Shown: piece by piece, positions 35,521 to 48,512 of the stretch
Layout of the letters: each line of letters begins with the position of its first letter
How positions within the stretch are numbered: position 1 is the first letter of the stretch
Assembly: GCF_022458985.1 (NCBI RefSeq)
Contig: NC_061779.1
Coordinates: 19,513,001-19,577,000, forward strand
Direction of reading: 5' to 3'
Origin: Mugil cephalus
Taxonomy: Eukaryota; Chordata; Actinopteri; Mugiliformes; Mugilidae
Length of the DNA stretch: 64,000 nucleotides
Notes under the pieces: model-generated
Told to the model about the DNA's origin: nothing
The model's database searches: none
What the model saw: the letters and a program-made list of their open reading frames with translations, nothing else
Position numbers and translations under genes: made by a program

Positions 35521-35528
35521 GTGAGATT
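35521..35528 (+). repeat. 8-bp target site duplication, left
   Basis: GTGAGATT, exactly repeated at 36154-36161 on the far side of the hAT-type element. Confidence 0.85.
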
Positions 35529-36153
35529 TAGAGGTGTGCGATACTACATATTTTGGTATCGCTCTGATACCAAGTAATTACGGGTTAGTATCGCCAAAAC
35601 CGATACTTTTCAATAAATAAGGTGGTACTGGATGCATCATTGAATTGCTAAATCGCTAAGTGTTTTTTGTGACGTTTCCTCTTTTATTATTAAATAGTTG
35701 AAACCCAGGTAAGAATTAGGACACAGTTTAAAATTAAATAGAAAATGCAGAAAAATCTTAATAAAAAGTGCACGCAAACCAGTAAACAAATTAAAACAAA
35801 CGAGAACTGTTGAGAAACTATAATACTAAAATTAAATTAAAAGTCTCAAGAACAAAATCAACAACTGGTGAAAATATAAATAATATGTAAACAACTTAAC
35901 AACCCCCAAAGCGTTTAGTTAGTCTGTGCAGAACAAAGGTTTCAAGAACAGTGTCATATTAACAAGTGTGTGCCTCCTCTGCGCTGACACAGGAGCGGTG
36001 AGTCCGTCGACCTGGCTCTTTTGTCTTTGCCGAAACCGCAGCATTGCAAACAAGAGCCGAACTTAAAGTAAAGAATCGGTCTCACCAGGCTAGTATCGAT
36101 CCGATACCGATACCGACTTGGTATCGATATTTGGATTGATCCGCCCACCACTA
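35529..36153. mobile_element. hAT-type MITE with perfect 8-bp target duplication
   Basis: The 625-bp element starts TAGAGGTGTGCGATAC. The reverse complement of its right end starts TAGTGGTGGGCGGATC. Both subterminal regions are full of GGTATCG and CGATACC motifs. The flanking 8-mer GTGAGATT is identical on both sides, the hallmark of hAT transposition. There is no transposase frame, so it was mobilised in trans. The interior is A+T-rich. Confidence 0.88.
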
Positions 36154-36161
36154 GTGAGATT
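36154..36161 (+). repeat. 8-bp target site duplication, right
   Basis: GTGAGATT, identical to 35521-35528. Confidence 0.85.
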
Positions 36162-36683
36162 GTCAAATTCTCATGTTTAAGCCCATATATCTCCAGTGCT
36201 CACCTCTGCTCATTGACAGACTCTTACGTGCTACTAGCATGTGAAGTTATACTACAACACCAATGCTGCTTCAATAAAACTTGAGCCATAAGACCCTCAT
36301 TAACAACCAGCTAATAGTCACCCACCACGCTTCTTTTTCTTTTTGGGTTCATGGGCAGTTGGCAGATCGACTTGGAGGAACATTACCATCACCTACTTCC
36401 ACCTTCGCACCCAACATGTGGGTGATGCAAATTGCTGGCATGAGTAGCATCTGTATCAGAACATCCCTGAAGCATTTACTACAATGCACAATGCACAATG
36501 ACCATCACTACCTTTGTTACCCTGGACAAAAAACAATGTTAGTGTTGTGTGGCTATTGATTTATTATCAGGCAAAGTGTTCACTGGCTGTGGAATATCAA
36601 CTGCCTGGTCTGTGAGAGTTGAGTTCCAGTTTGCTAAATAAATGCAGTGGTGTATAAACATATAGAGACCCAACTGCAATAAT

Positions 36684-36815
36684 TCATTCATTATCTATAA
36701 ATGCTTGTCCCTCCTCTAGAGGGTTGCAGAGGGGCTGGAGTCTATTCCAGCTGTCATTGGGTGAGAGGTGGGGCACAGCCTGGACAGGGCTAACTCACAA
36801 AGACGAACAACCTCG
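36684..36815 (-). repeat. tRNA-related fish interspersed repeat, copy D (3' part)
   Basis: On the minus strand it reads TTAGCCCTGTCCAGGCTGTG, CCCCACCTCTCACCCAATGA and CAGCTGGAATAGACTCCAGC, then a degenerate end. Only the 3' half of the family unit is present. Confidence 0.65.
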
Positions 36816-37179
36816 TCTCAGCAGGAGAACCTGGAACATGACGAGAATATCAAACATGCCCTGAACGACAGCGTTAGCGACATGAAAACAGTGTGTTTAA
36901 GCGTTTAACAGTTAAACATCTCCCTCAGGAGTTGGTAGAGACCAAAAACAGAGCTATAGGTGAATAATAATGGACTCACCAGATGGAATCGAAGTAGGTG
37001 AACTCAAAATAGATGTTAATAAAGTTCTTCAATCATTTGAAGAATTCATTTTTCAGACATATAGCTCTTTTTAAGTGAAAAATAATTGAATAATTGCACG
37101 AAGATGAATTTTGGGTGGATTTTTGGGTCTTGCACGCTTCTTCTTCTTCTTTTTGAGGCTGAGGTCTGCAGCAGAAACA

Positions 37180-37320
37180 GCGCCACACATAGGCCTGGGA
37201 TATGTACTACAGCGTTTCTACAACTCGATGCGTTTTTGCAATGGATCGCCCTTTACGGAGAAATTCTCAAAACGACGCCAAGGAAAACCAGAGGAAAAAA
37301 ATTATATGCGTGAACGTGGC
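37180..37320. repeat. possible old DNA-transposon fragment
   Basis: The chain CAGCGTTTCTACAACTCGAT, GCGTTTTTGCAATGGATCGC, CCTTTACGGAGAAATTCTCA and AAACGACGCCAAGGAAAACC resembles a fish interspersed repeat I recall only loosely. No termini were found. Confidence 0.3.
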
Positions 37321-38885
37321 CTCACTCTGTGCTTGTGGTGCTCCCCTGGAGCAAAGGGCAGTAGACATCAAACAACTTTGTGAAATTAGGCTAGGCTGAC
37401 TTTGTTGGCAGGATGTCAGCAAAGGTCAAGCTATTCCTTTCTTGAGTGCGAAGCGGGCAAAGCATTGGCAGGTATTAACATATTAATGATGTGCTGTTCT
37501 CCATATAAATAGGCCGGGCGAGGTGACTTAATTCTCTAACCAGTTAAAGGTCATTCACAGTGCAACTTGTCTGGGTAACAGGAAAAAGAAAGAATAGCAC
37601 GTAGACCGGAGGAATGCGGCGCTCTCACATCCTGGAAAGGTTTTCAACTGGTTCATTTTGTAAATTTCTAAAGGTATCAAGAGTGCTTAGTGGAATGGGA
37701 TAATACACTGTAGTATTTTTCAATATCTTCTTATAATGCTTAATGATACTCTTATAACACTGAAGCCATCCCGAGTGTCATTTATTGACATGCCTGTGGC
37801 ACACTCACTGGTCTGAGCGCTTTTTCATGCCCTGCTTCCATGGAGGCTGAAGCATGAAATAAATTTTGCATGAGCTGAAGCTAATCCGCGGCTGGCTGAT
37901 TAGGTGCTAAAAAGGGAGTAATTCACCAGATAATGAATACAGCTCCATAAAAATGTTCTGCAAATGTCGATGATGACGCATAATCCCTCAATAACTGTCA
38001 CATTTTTTTCCCTTCTCCTTTTCCCCTCGCGGCTTTCAAGTCTCCAGTCTGCACTATAGGTGTGTGGATGAGCCGAACGACGCCAGCCATATAGACACAA
38101 GAGTGTATGCAAAACACATTTACCGCGCAACAGAAAAGCTTTACACATCTCCCATCAGTCTGCCGCTAAGTGGAGGGAATGGCCGACGAGTTTCGCAATC
38201 GGCGCCGCTGCGAATTCGCAGGTTCCTCCTCACGAAAACAGCTTGACGTCCGTCATTCGGATTAGGGGTAGCAGCTTGCGAGCTTCTCACTCGCAGGCCT
38301 GTGATAGCTCAGCGAAGGCAGAGAAATAATCAAATGAACAACTCTCTGAATAAAGACGTTTTTTTTTTAGCATCTTAAAAGACAAAAAAAAGGGGGAGAA
38401 AAGCTCAGCGGGGTGTGAGGTGAAAATAGGATTGTGGTGGGCTGAGAAAAGGTCTGGGTTCCACTCTGTTATCTTTACAAAACACACAAGGATGCACACT
38501 CCCAAAAGTGGTTCGCCCATTGAGCGCTGGAGGCGAGGCACTCGGCTGACAAAGTGACAGTAGCTATTGTGCGCCAGTCGAGAGACGGGCACTTTGTAAT
38601 GGACTGGCAAAGCAGTGGCAGCCTGTGGCACCGCGGGGCTGTCAGCGCGCTCCGTCGGCGTGTACCGGCAGGGCAGATGTGACATTTAGCTGGCTGCGGC
38701 CCTGCTGGTCCCTCCTCCGCGCCGGACTGGGAGATAATGACACGGCTCAGTCTCCGGTTAGGGAGGTGCTCCGTGCGGCCGACGTCACCGGCGACCTTTA
38801 ACATTTATGTCACAATATTTGTCACTCTCATTTATCACCAGCTCACCTTGATGAATTTCCCCGCTCTCGTGCGCCCGCGATCCTC

Positions 38886-38905
38886 CAGCTCCAGCGCTGG
38901 AGCTG
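38886..38905. repeat. perfect 20-bp palindrome in a GC-rich block
   Basis: CAGCTCCAGCGCTGGAGCTG is its own reverse complement. It lies near the end of a GC-richer, low-repeat block (about 38440-38940). Confidence 0.9.
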
Positions 38906-40420
38906 CAAATCAATATTGAAATAGCGGCTCCTGCGTTCTTGTCTTTGCGCTTTTGTGTGCGCGTCTGCGTTGTGTTGAGGGCTATGCAAGAAGTAGAATT
39001 TTAATCAGCGGTTCGCGGGTAAACAGAATACCATAACAAAGGCTGATAAGGTGAGAAATGAGAAAGAGACCTCTGAGGCTGTTCAGTTATCCATGAATCA
39101 GATACATCTGTACGAACAAGAAACTACAGCGCTGTGGCTCTGCTGAATTACATATGTGGTTGTTCTGGTTACTTTGCTGGTTATGGATAAAAATAACAAG
39201 TTCATTTAAATTGATTAAATGAAGATTAAAGTATTTTTTCAGAAGAAACTATGGTTAATTAGCATCACTTCATGTTCATTATCTATAAAAAATAAAATCA
39301 CTGGCTGTATCTTCTACTCTGTTTCCAAGAACCACATCCAAGATGACACATGAGTGAATGGTGTAAAAGCTCAGTTGTTGTTCCAAATAAAGCTCTGGCC
39401 ATGTTTCAAATATGGGCAAAAAAACTGTGTGGCAACCTGTGACTGCACCTGTCACTCAAAACCGACCACACCCTTAATTATGCATGACTGTAAGCCTTAG
39501 TACAATTAAAATGTGTTTATTTCATAGTTAAATGAATGTGCAGTGGACTTTTAATGGGAAAACAGCAGTTTTGGAAGGATTTTGGAAAGGACAAAGTTGC
39601 AACCCCAACAACAACAACAACAAAAAAAAAATGCGGTACCACTCAACTGAAAGATTTCCGTACGAAAAGTTACCGCATTCTGTAACAGACAACAACTTGG
39701 AAACAGACAAGAAGATGCCGCGTCTCGCTTCATTTGTTATTTTGCTGTGGAGCGTGCGTGTGGTAAATGATGCCCTGTGCCCCCTCTGAGCCTACTCAGA
39801 TCAGAGCGCTAGAAGATGAGTAGCTGTGTGCTTCTTTGGCAGACGGATAAAGACAGAGAGGAGATGGAGGTGTAGTTGTGGTGGTGGTGGTGGTGAGGTG
39901 ACTATGTACAACATACTGGTAGAAAGTTTAGCTGCTGAGGCAGAAAATGAGCTCGCGGTGCCATGGGGTGGCTTTAAATCAGATTCAAGCGGCGCTATCA
40001 GAGAAGTCAAGCAGCTCATTATTACATGAAGTGCATATTAAAGGGGGATTATAGACGTGAAAGTGGGCTCAAATGCTAATCCTCTTCAACAGGTGCGCGA
40101 GTGTTGATTACGGGAATGCTATGAGTGGTTCACTGAGTGTTTCCGCACGGCTCGCTGCAGATAGTAATGAAAAAAAAAAGAACTTTATGTTCTCACTTTT
40201 ATTAATTCAGTTTTCCCAGTGATGGGTGAACCTGCACATTACCACCATATCACAGTCTCTATAAAAACACGGCGTTTGAAAATACAACTAAAAACTGGCT
40301 AATATTATATTCACATAAACAGGGATATATCCACATTAATTGTGTTTAGTTTTATCAAAGAACCGTTTTGTTTATGTGATGTCGCAGCAGCTTTTAAAAT
40401 GCAAAAGCGAATGCTGAGTC

Positions 40421-40442
40421 TGTGTGTGTGTGTGTGTGTGTG
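40421..40442. repeat. (TG)11 microsatellite
   Basis: Eleven perfect TG units. Confidence 0.95.
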
Positions 40443-41268
40443 GATGATGAATATCGTACATTCAAGATTATCACGAGGTTATTACAGCAGACCACAGGAG
40501 AAACAGGGAAACCTTCCCACCACACGGAGCTCCGGCTCAACGAGGGTAATCCTCTCCACTCTCCGGTTGTCATGGTAACTTATTAGACACTGGGAGGGTT
40601 AGAGTGAAGGGATGCACATTTTTCAGTCTCATTGTCCTTTTGGCACAGTTCTAGCACACTTCGTATCTCTGTGTGCACATTTCATTCACCGCGCGCGGGA
40701 AATATATTCGTTACCTTCCCTCTCCCGTGCCAAAATGTAGATTACAAAGCCTGCCCGGATGGATTTCTTCTTCAGAGACGGGCATGTAAATAAGTCTCGT
40801 ATGTCTCAGACAAGCTGTTTCTGCATCACTGATGCTGCCATTTCAACGAGAGCCCTCGCAGAGCACGACGGGAGAAGAACTGCCCGAGCAGCCAGATGGT
40901 GGCCTGATACATTCACGCCAAAGGGCACCCTCTGGCACCGTGCAGTCATATATCGTCAGGAAGTGTGTTAAACACACAGGAATCCAGCTGGAGCAATTAC
41001 ACCAAAGGCCCCGGTATTAATTAGAAGCAGGTAATATATTAAAGTGTGCATGTTCTGCGCACACAAAATCACACAAATAAACAGACCGTGTGACAAATAT
41101 ACATGAAATGTTTTAAAAATGTGTTCTGCAAAGTTCGACAGCATTGAACCCAACACGACTTCCAGGAAGTCCGCAGGTCTTGCGCTTTAATGCCGATACA
41201 ATCTGCAGACGGGGAGCAGTGATGAGGTGGTCGCGTTGAATGAGGCTCAGGTGTTGTGAGGCAGGTAA

Positions 41269-41285
41269 ACACACACACACACACA
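41269..41285. repeat. (AC)n microsatellite
   Basis: About eight AC units, followed by a less regular AC-rich stretch to about 41310. Confidence 0.9.
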
Positions 41286-43469
41286 TACACAATCACCACA
41301 ATACACACACACAACAGCCTTAACTAATCTACGGAATCACAATGAGAATTTATAGAACTCCCTCTCAACTCTTCCTGCCACGTTATCTCACTTTGGACAG
41401 CTGGATAACGGCTGTGCGGTTGCCACGGCAACGTGCTCGACTTCGACAGAGAGCAATAAGACAGAACGGTTTTATCATAAAAACTCGGAGATATAAGAGG
41501 CGCAAAAGGAAGAAATCTCCGCCACGCGCACAAAGAGCAGTTTTCATCTGAGGGCACTAACCGCCGCCACTCTCGTGGCAGATTATTACCGGCAGGAATG
41601 TCAAGCAACTGTAAACTGCACATGACCCCTGCGAAACAGATGCACGTCACAGCAGTGTAGCCGCTCCACATTGTGTGTTTTACCGTTGACTAATTGCCTC
41701 GCTGTTTGTTTGCCAGTGAATTCTACGAGATCTGCGTCTGAAAGCGCCCAGAAGGCACACTGCCTGGTTATGAGAAATAAAAATATACAAAAATGTTTTT
41801 TACAAGCGAGAAATTTGGGCCTCGCACAGATGGTTCATATTTCCTCTTGCCTTTGAACTCCCACTAAACCTTTCCTTCTTCCTCCCCCTCCTCCTTGTTC
41901 GCTCGCTCTCTAAATGGCAGCCATTTGCAAGCTAATGATGATTCGCGTTTTGATACTCGAGACTGATTTGGACTCTCGTTACTACATCTCCGTATTGAAA
42001 TAGCTGAATCCGAGGAAAGTTGTGAACACATCGCGCCTGCGCAAGACACACTAAGTACGATGTCTGCTCAGGAGGTAAATGGAGGAGTGACGTCACAAAG
42101 CTCGATATAGTAAACTACAATACTGCCTGTGCTAACCTTGATGCCACTTTCTCCAGATTTAAGTGTAGATAATGAAGACGATCATGCGTCTTGACGTGAA
42201 AGCTACATTTAGTGGCTGCGGGAGCTTCGGGATCACAGTGACTGATGGACGCAGCAGCATTAAGAGTGGCAGCGTGTGGAACCACTCCTCCATACTAACT
42301 GTGAAAACTGAGCCAGGCTGTCTGGTGTTAGATGTTGATTAGCTGCTAATTTCTCTTGGAGTGGAGCCATTAGCGGTTTAAAGCAGAGTGTGGAGAGCTT
42401 TTAAACGTTACCAAATAAAATGGCGCAGTACATGGCCAAAATAATTGGTCGTCCTTAAGACTTTGCTGGAAATGCTGCCACTGTGTCTACCTGATGAGAC
42501 AAAAATGACTATTCTTTTAAAAGCGATCCTTTAAGACCAGTCACATACAAGTGGATTAGTCTATGTGACGTAAACGGTTAAAGCATCCAACAAAGCTGAA
42601 GTCACGACAAAGTATTTTTGGACACTTCTCTGCCCTCTCTTTGTGAATGAATGTTTTATGGATAGTCGGAGCGGCTCAGCTGATTTAAGAGCTTTGTACA
42701 GTTTGATGTTATCTGATGCGCACTTAGCCTTCAGAGCTCGGCCCACGGGGGCCGCACGCCCTCAGCGTCTCCAGGCTGTTGACTCGCCGTCAACAACACT
42801 GTGACGTAGCGTGGCCCCTAAGACCTTATGAGGAGAATGACACACCTGGACCCCATTGAGACCCTGACGCCGTCCACGGGAAGCACCTGGAAGCTGCTGC
42901 CGGTGATGCTGCGCCAAAACATATCAGCAGATCCTGTTAAAGCTAATTAAGGACCAGCGCTGATGAGGAGTGTTAATACACGCAGGCACACACGGCCTGT
43001 TAATGGCACATGATGACTATTGACTCTAGACTGTAATCAGTTTAGGCTGAAATTGTAATGGTTCTGGGCTCTCAAATGTAATTCCCTTTGTTTTTTTTTC
43101 CATGGCTTCATATGGTTTGGTAAATTAGATGAAGACTTAGAGGAGACTATCCAATTTTGGAAAATGTAGAAGGAACAGAATCCGAGCTTTAGTGTGAGCA
43201 CTGGGTGGCAAGACTTGGATGCTTTTAAACTACAGCTGCGGATTGATTTCCTAACACTAACCCTTACCTACAATTCAACTAATTATCCCTGATGTGGAAT
43301 ATAATCACCACATAACCAGCGACACTGGATGCACCCTCCATAACGTCACTTATAGGGTTCCTGACAGGCAATTTTGAAGCTGAGTGTGGGCGGCACAGAC
43401 TGTTACCATGGTACACAGGGACTCGATCTGACCTTTTGGCCTGTTTTGAATTACAGGTTGAATGTGAGT

Positions 43470-43486
43470 GGGTGGGGTGGGGTGGG
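43470..43486 (+). other. predicted G-quadruplex motif
   Basis: GGGTGGGGTGGGGTGGG has four G-runs of 3-4 joined by single T loops, a pattern known to give very stable parallel quadruplexes. Confidence 0.75.
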
Positions 43487-44452
43487 CGTGCAGTTCCTCG
43501 GTCGGCCTCTAGAGGCCTGAGACGACCCCCAGCTGTCACTCAAAGGGGCCACTCACTTATTTATTTAACTTAGATTTAATTTAAACAAGTGAGTTACATA
43601 AAAAGAGAGAACATTGGGACCCAAACCATATTTTGAATCAGTCTGTAAACGTGTTTAATTCGGTCGTCGGTCTCAAGTGGTCAAGGTTGAAGAACATTTA
43701 CTCGAGTATTAGCACAATTTTTCACTTGAACATTTCCCATTTATATTACATTTGAAATAGATTTTACTACATTTCAACTAAAAGATGATTGTACAAATCC
43801 AGTAGTTATGTTTAAGTTATTCAGCCTCCACCAACTACAATTATAATAATCTGTTAATATACAATAATATTGCGCTGTAATATTTAGGAATGTTTTGTCT
43901 AGTATTAGAATATTTTGCTGATAAAACTTGTTGAAATGATAAGAAAACGAAGCAGCAGCTTTTGGCTCATTCTTTCGGATAAAGCCACACGTTCACTTCT
44001 ATGAATTTCGCCAGATGTTCACGACAGCTGCCTGAGATCTTCCATTACAAACAGCCGGGCACAGGTGTCTGCCTGCTCTCAAGAATCACCCCGGTAATAA
44101 TCTCTCTGACTTGCTCCTATTCCCAGACTAATTGATGTCTGAAAAGCAAACCCGTCCAGATCTAAGAATAGATCTGACTTCCACCCACTCAGCACGCAAG
44201 GAATCCAAAGTGGCATTTGTCCAGCGCTGGTGCTCTCCTGTCAGTATGGGTACAACGTATGACTGAGAGTATAGTACGCACGGCGGATGAGTCACCGAAA
44301 GCTGCCGTTTATTCATGTCACACACAAGCTCGGGGGGGCCTCCCGCCGCGTCCAGGAACATAAAAACACCAACAGAGGTCGCAAACAGTTTTGTGTGATT
44401 GTCAAGAATCTGTGACTGCGAGCGCGACAATTTCATTTATTTTGTTTTTTCA

Positions 44453-44538
44453 GGAGCGAGAAAAAGTTTCCGTCGCGCTGTGAAAATGCTTCGAGACGAC
44501 AGCGCAGCCCGACGGGCCGTCCGGGCGGATGCCTGTCT
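44453..44538 (+). other. candidate exon, unrecognised
   Basis: A strong acceptor (TTTATTTTGTTTTTTCAG) precedes GAGCGAG at 44453. Possible donors follow at GTGAGA after 44538 or GTGCGA near 44592. Two frames stay open to the first donor. The segment is GC- and CpG-rich. No protein family is recognised. It could be an exon of a coding or non-coding transcript, or chance. Confidence 0.22.
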
Positions 44539-45703
44539 GCGTGAGAGCTGCCTCTCTCTGAGAGCAGATGAAAGCGCGCTGAAGGGGCAAAGGTGCGAGG
44601 GATAACAAGTGGCTCCCGTGACCCGCCTGCTGGCACTTTGGGCCGTGTTCTCGTAATACGCTCACCTGCTGGTCTCTCGCCCCAACCTCCGCCCCTGTCA
44701 GCCGCTCCTTTTTTCCCCATCTGCACCCTGCTTCACAATGGTCCAAAATGGAGCACTCAAATTACCGCCTGGTGGAGCCTAAAATAGCCAGCAACACAAC
44801 TGTTGTGAGAGTGGACCGTCCTGCCTTTGCGTCAGCCCTGCCATGGCAACCGGGCTTTGCTTGTGAGCATCTCCCCTTCTTCTTCTTCAAATGTTTTTTT
44901 TTTTTTTTTTTCCCTCCCCATTAGCATCAAAGAAACTGTCCTCACCAGCACTGCTAATTGCATTCTGTTCGTGGCGTGTTATACAATAATCGAGCCGCCC
45001 CAATACTCGGTGTAATGCGGTAAACATGCGCACGCAAACACATCACACAAGGGACAACAGAGACCGACACCAAGTGTTACACGCAGGCTTCATTTGTTCG
45101 CCCGTCTCTCCTGCTCCCTACGTGTACAATGTGCATAATGACTCTATTTACAAAACCAGTGTGTGGCACTTACCACAGATGAGGGCTAACTGAGGGTGCA
45201 TGAAATGGAAATTCGGTATTAAAGGAGGCGACCGAGGAGACGACGCAGAGAGAATCGACCGCGGTACTTTTAATTATGAGAGGCGTACGTTGTAAAGCGC
45301 CGACATGCTGACAGAATACAGCTGAAGTGTAGCAAGTCAATTTCCCGTCAGGTGACGGACGTCGACCGATGCATTTCTGCTTCGTCGGTTTGCTGAGACG
45401 TTCAGTGCACCGTGGAGGAAATGTTAAGTCCACGCGTAAGCGTACATACGGTGGACGTGGGCCGACACCACGAGCTTTGGTATTGGCCAACGCTGCTTCC
45501 AGTCCAGTGCCGTCTATGACCCGCTGTTAAACTGCAAAGCTGTTTAAAATAATGCCATTTTGTGGATGCACTTTTCCATGAAGCTTCTCCAAGGATGCTG
45601 TTGACGCTTCGAGCATTCACAAACGATGAATTTCACTCAGCTGTTTTTCTTTGACGTGATGTTGACAGCCCTGCTGACGGGCTCTACAGCAGCTAGTAGC
45701 TAA

Positions 45704-45719
45704 CAGGTCACGTGACCTG
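45704..45719. promoter_or_regulatory. 16-bp palindrome: E-box inside an inverted AGGTCA repeat
   Basis: CAGGTCACGTGACCTG is a perfect palindrome. Its centre GTCACGTGAC equals the known CLEAR/TFEB-type E-box; its arms are AGGTCA and TGACCT spaced 2 bp, a nuclear-receptor-like inverted repeat. Motif evidence only. Confidence 0.4.
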
Positions 45720-46257
45720 GGCTGCTCATCACTTTACTTTAGCGTTCGCAGGTTGTTGTTTTTAGATCAGTAGATGTGATCCAGAGGTTTTGGCCAGTAT
45801 TGAATCTATATCAATACTCCGTGTCGGCTCGATGCATCCCTAGTAGACACATAGATGAATATTACACCAGGATTCGCTCTCATTTTAGGCCTGTTATTAT
45901 TGTCACCATAAACTGAGGGGCTCTTCTGTCTTAAAGCTGCAAAATTCACCAGTTTCTTATAGAGTGTCTCTGCTGCGTTTTGCTGGTTGGGTAGTTTATG
46001 GTCTTTCTTTAGGCTTTGGCCTAAAGCAACCCAGTGAATCAAAACTGTAAAACTGAGGTCAGGAAAACACTGAGGTGAAAGACATACACAGCTCTGTAAA
46101 GTTGCGGTGGACTGCAGGGTTGCTGGGTAATTCTGTTGGGTTTGATCATTACGAGCAAATCCTTCACATGTAACCATTTAGTCCATTGTTAGTGTAACAG
46201 TTTGGGTTATAGATGCTTCAAAGTAACTTTTGGTTTTGTTTGTTTTCTATAAAAAAG

Positions 46258-46365
46258 GGGAGAGAGTCACAGCCAGGGACTCTGAAGTATCCCCGACTGA
46301 CCCTGTTAAAGAGGATCCAGCCCTCAGCGTGGAGGGTTGTTGCAGAGCCAGCTCTGTGCTCAGAG
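46258..46365 (+). other. candidate coding exon, unrecognised
   Basis: A pyrimidine-rich stretch ending AAAAAAG precedes GGGAGAG at 46258, and a strong donor CAGAG/GTAAGC follows at 46365. Two plus frames are open across the 108 nt. One encodes an acidic stretch (RDSEVSPTDPVKEDP), the other a basic one. I cannot assign a family. The acceptor is ordinary, the donor is good. Confidence 0.28.
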
Positions 46366-47529
46366 GTAAGCTCCAACCTTCCCCTTCCTTGCGGCTTGCG
46401 GTCGGAAAGCCAAGCAGCCTCGGTCCAAATCCTCGGGGGTTGGCTTCAGGAGGGGGCTCTGCTGCTGTCCCACATCTGTCCTCTTTTGGCCACCTTATTA
46501 GACCCTTTGGATTATTTCCTATTTGTCTCCTTGCTTGGGCTCAGTTTGACTTAAGAGGCATCTCAACCACTATCTAAATTCCAAGGTCAAAGAGGCACAT
46601 CAACCCCTGTTATGTTAAGAAATAGTTTTCTTATCCCATCCAGCTCATGATACGGAAGAAAAACAATTAATAGAAAATACACTCCTTGAATTTAATAGCA
46701 TACTTTTTAATTCATCCAAGTTTTATCCATGTTTGCAGGAATTAACAAAATCTTTAACAAAACTTTTAAAGTCAGGATTTTTACTTTACTTCTCCTACTT
46801 TTTTAACTTTTGTCAATAGCAAACCCCTTTGCATTAATTCAGTCATTAGTTCTAAATTGTGCTGAACCTTTTCGGTGAAATTGGCTCAATACTTTGTCGG
46901 GAAATGATTATATGATGACACCGACAGGCTGGTCCGCCACGCGGCGGTAATGATATCCCTCACTTAAGGAAGCCTAATGGATGGTGTTCAAGACCGAACA
47001 ATTTACTGCAACCGAAGATCTATTTTTTTTTTTTTTTTTTGTGTAAAATGCTTTCACATTTCCTGTTTGGTAATTTCCACCTGGGCGCTCGTTTTCTTTG
47101 AAGCTGAAGGCAGCTGTCCGTCTCTACCTGCATGCTGTCAACACTAATCTGCTCCATTCGGTGAACAATCAAAGTGCCCTTGGTTTCTTTCCCTCTTCCG
47201 CCACTCGGCTGCGTCCGTGCATGCGTGCGTGTGTAGGGATATATTTACCATTAGAGGAGGAGGAGGGGGGTTTGTTCCCAAACCTTCCTACAGTTTGCTG
47301 ATCAGTGACTGTTGTAATTGTTCTTTGAGTTTTAGGTTGGATAAAAATTGAGAGCTCCTGGTACAAAAACATTAACTATTACATTAACATTACTATTACA
47401 TTTATAAGCTTGTAACGAGTAAATATTTCAAACTCGGCTCTTTAAACTGTAGTAACACCAGCAAGTTGGGCAGCAAAGAGCAAACAGCGGAGTGGAGTAA
47501 AGACAGAATCCTGATCCATTAAAATGTGT

Positions 47530-47549
47530 TGTGTGTGTGTGTGTGTGTG
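47530..47549. repeat. (TG)10 microsatellite
   Basis: Ten TG units. Confidence 0.95.
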
Positions 47550-48512
47550 GACTGGCCTTTCACACTTATCCCCAGGACGTCACTCTGTTGGGAAGCGATT
47601 ATACTCCAGCAAATATCTACTGTCTTTATGGGCTTTATGTGGCGAGGGGCAGAAGAGTGACAGTGTTGTACTCTTCATGCTGTGGAGCTGGTGTGTAACC
47701 AGACTAATATTCTGATAAGAACTGAGTGTGGCTACGTCAGGCTAATAAGGGGGGCAGCTAAAGGAAGTAGGACTCTGGAAAACACAGAGTACGGTCATGG
47801 TGCAGCCGACGCTGCTCTGCCTGCACAAGGCTCCCAAGTGTCTGGTCAGCGCCCGTGTGTGGTGTCTGCCTTGTGTCATGTTGAGTTAATGTTTTGTGAT
47901 TCATGACAAATCAAATTGAAATCACATCGTCTGTTTTTTTTTTTTTCAAAGGCATCAGAGAAGCCAAAAGACTTGTCTCCCCCTCCCCTTCCTCCCACCA
48001 GTCTCAAAGGGGCACGGAAAGATAAAACACAGACCCTGAGGTGCATCAAGTCTAAAAAAATTGACAGATCGAATCAAACAGAGAGCAGATGAAAGACAAG
48101 GCGCAACATGTCTGTTGGTGTGTGTGTTTACGATCAAAGCTAATCTCGCCTTCCCTCTAGGTGATCCCCCCCCCCACCAAAAACAACAACGTCACTGTTG
48201 GATCAGCAGACCCCGAGTGTCAATACGTTGTTGCGATCATGACTGCACCGTTTTTCACGCCCACAGGGGAACGCAATCGTACTGCAACACCACCAATCCA
48301 AGATGGAAACCTTCAGTTGCTGTTTGCGTCAACAAGAACGTGAAACGCCGCTCCCTTCCTGCACCAGACTATACAGAACCTGACGCTGTAGCCTGACGAC
48401 GTGCACCTCCCCAGAAACGTAACTATGTGTCACAGCGACGCAGACCACGAGATCTGCGATTGGTCTGCTTCTTCGTCGCAACTTTATAAGTGATTGTTTT
48501 GGATCAATAAAC

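Noticed and set aside
44157-44176. CAGATCTA/TAGATCTG hairpin
   Set aside because: Only 8 bp of stem around common BglII-like palindromes; expected by chance.
45790-45835. TATCAATACTC and GATGCATCCCTAG resembling a hAT end
   Set aside because: Only one weak end; no partner terminus or duplication found.
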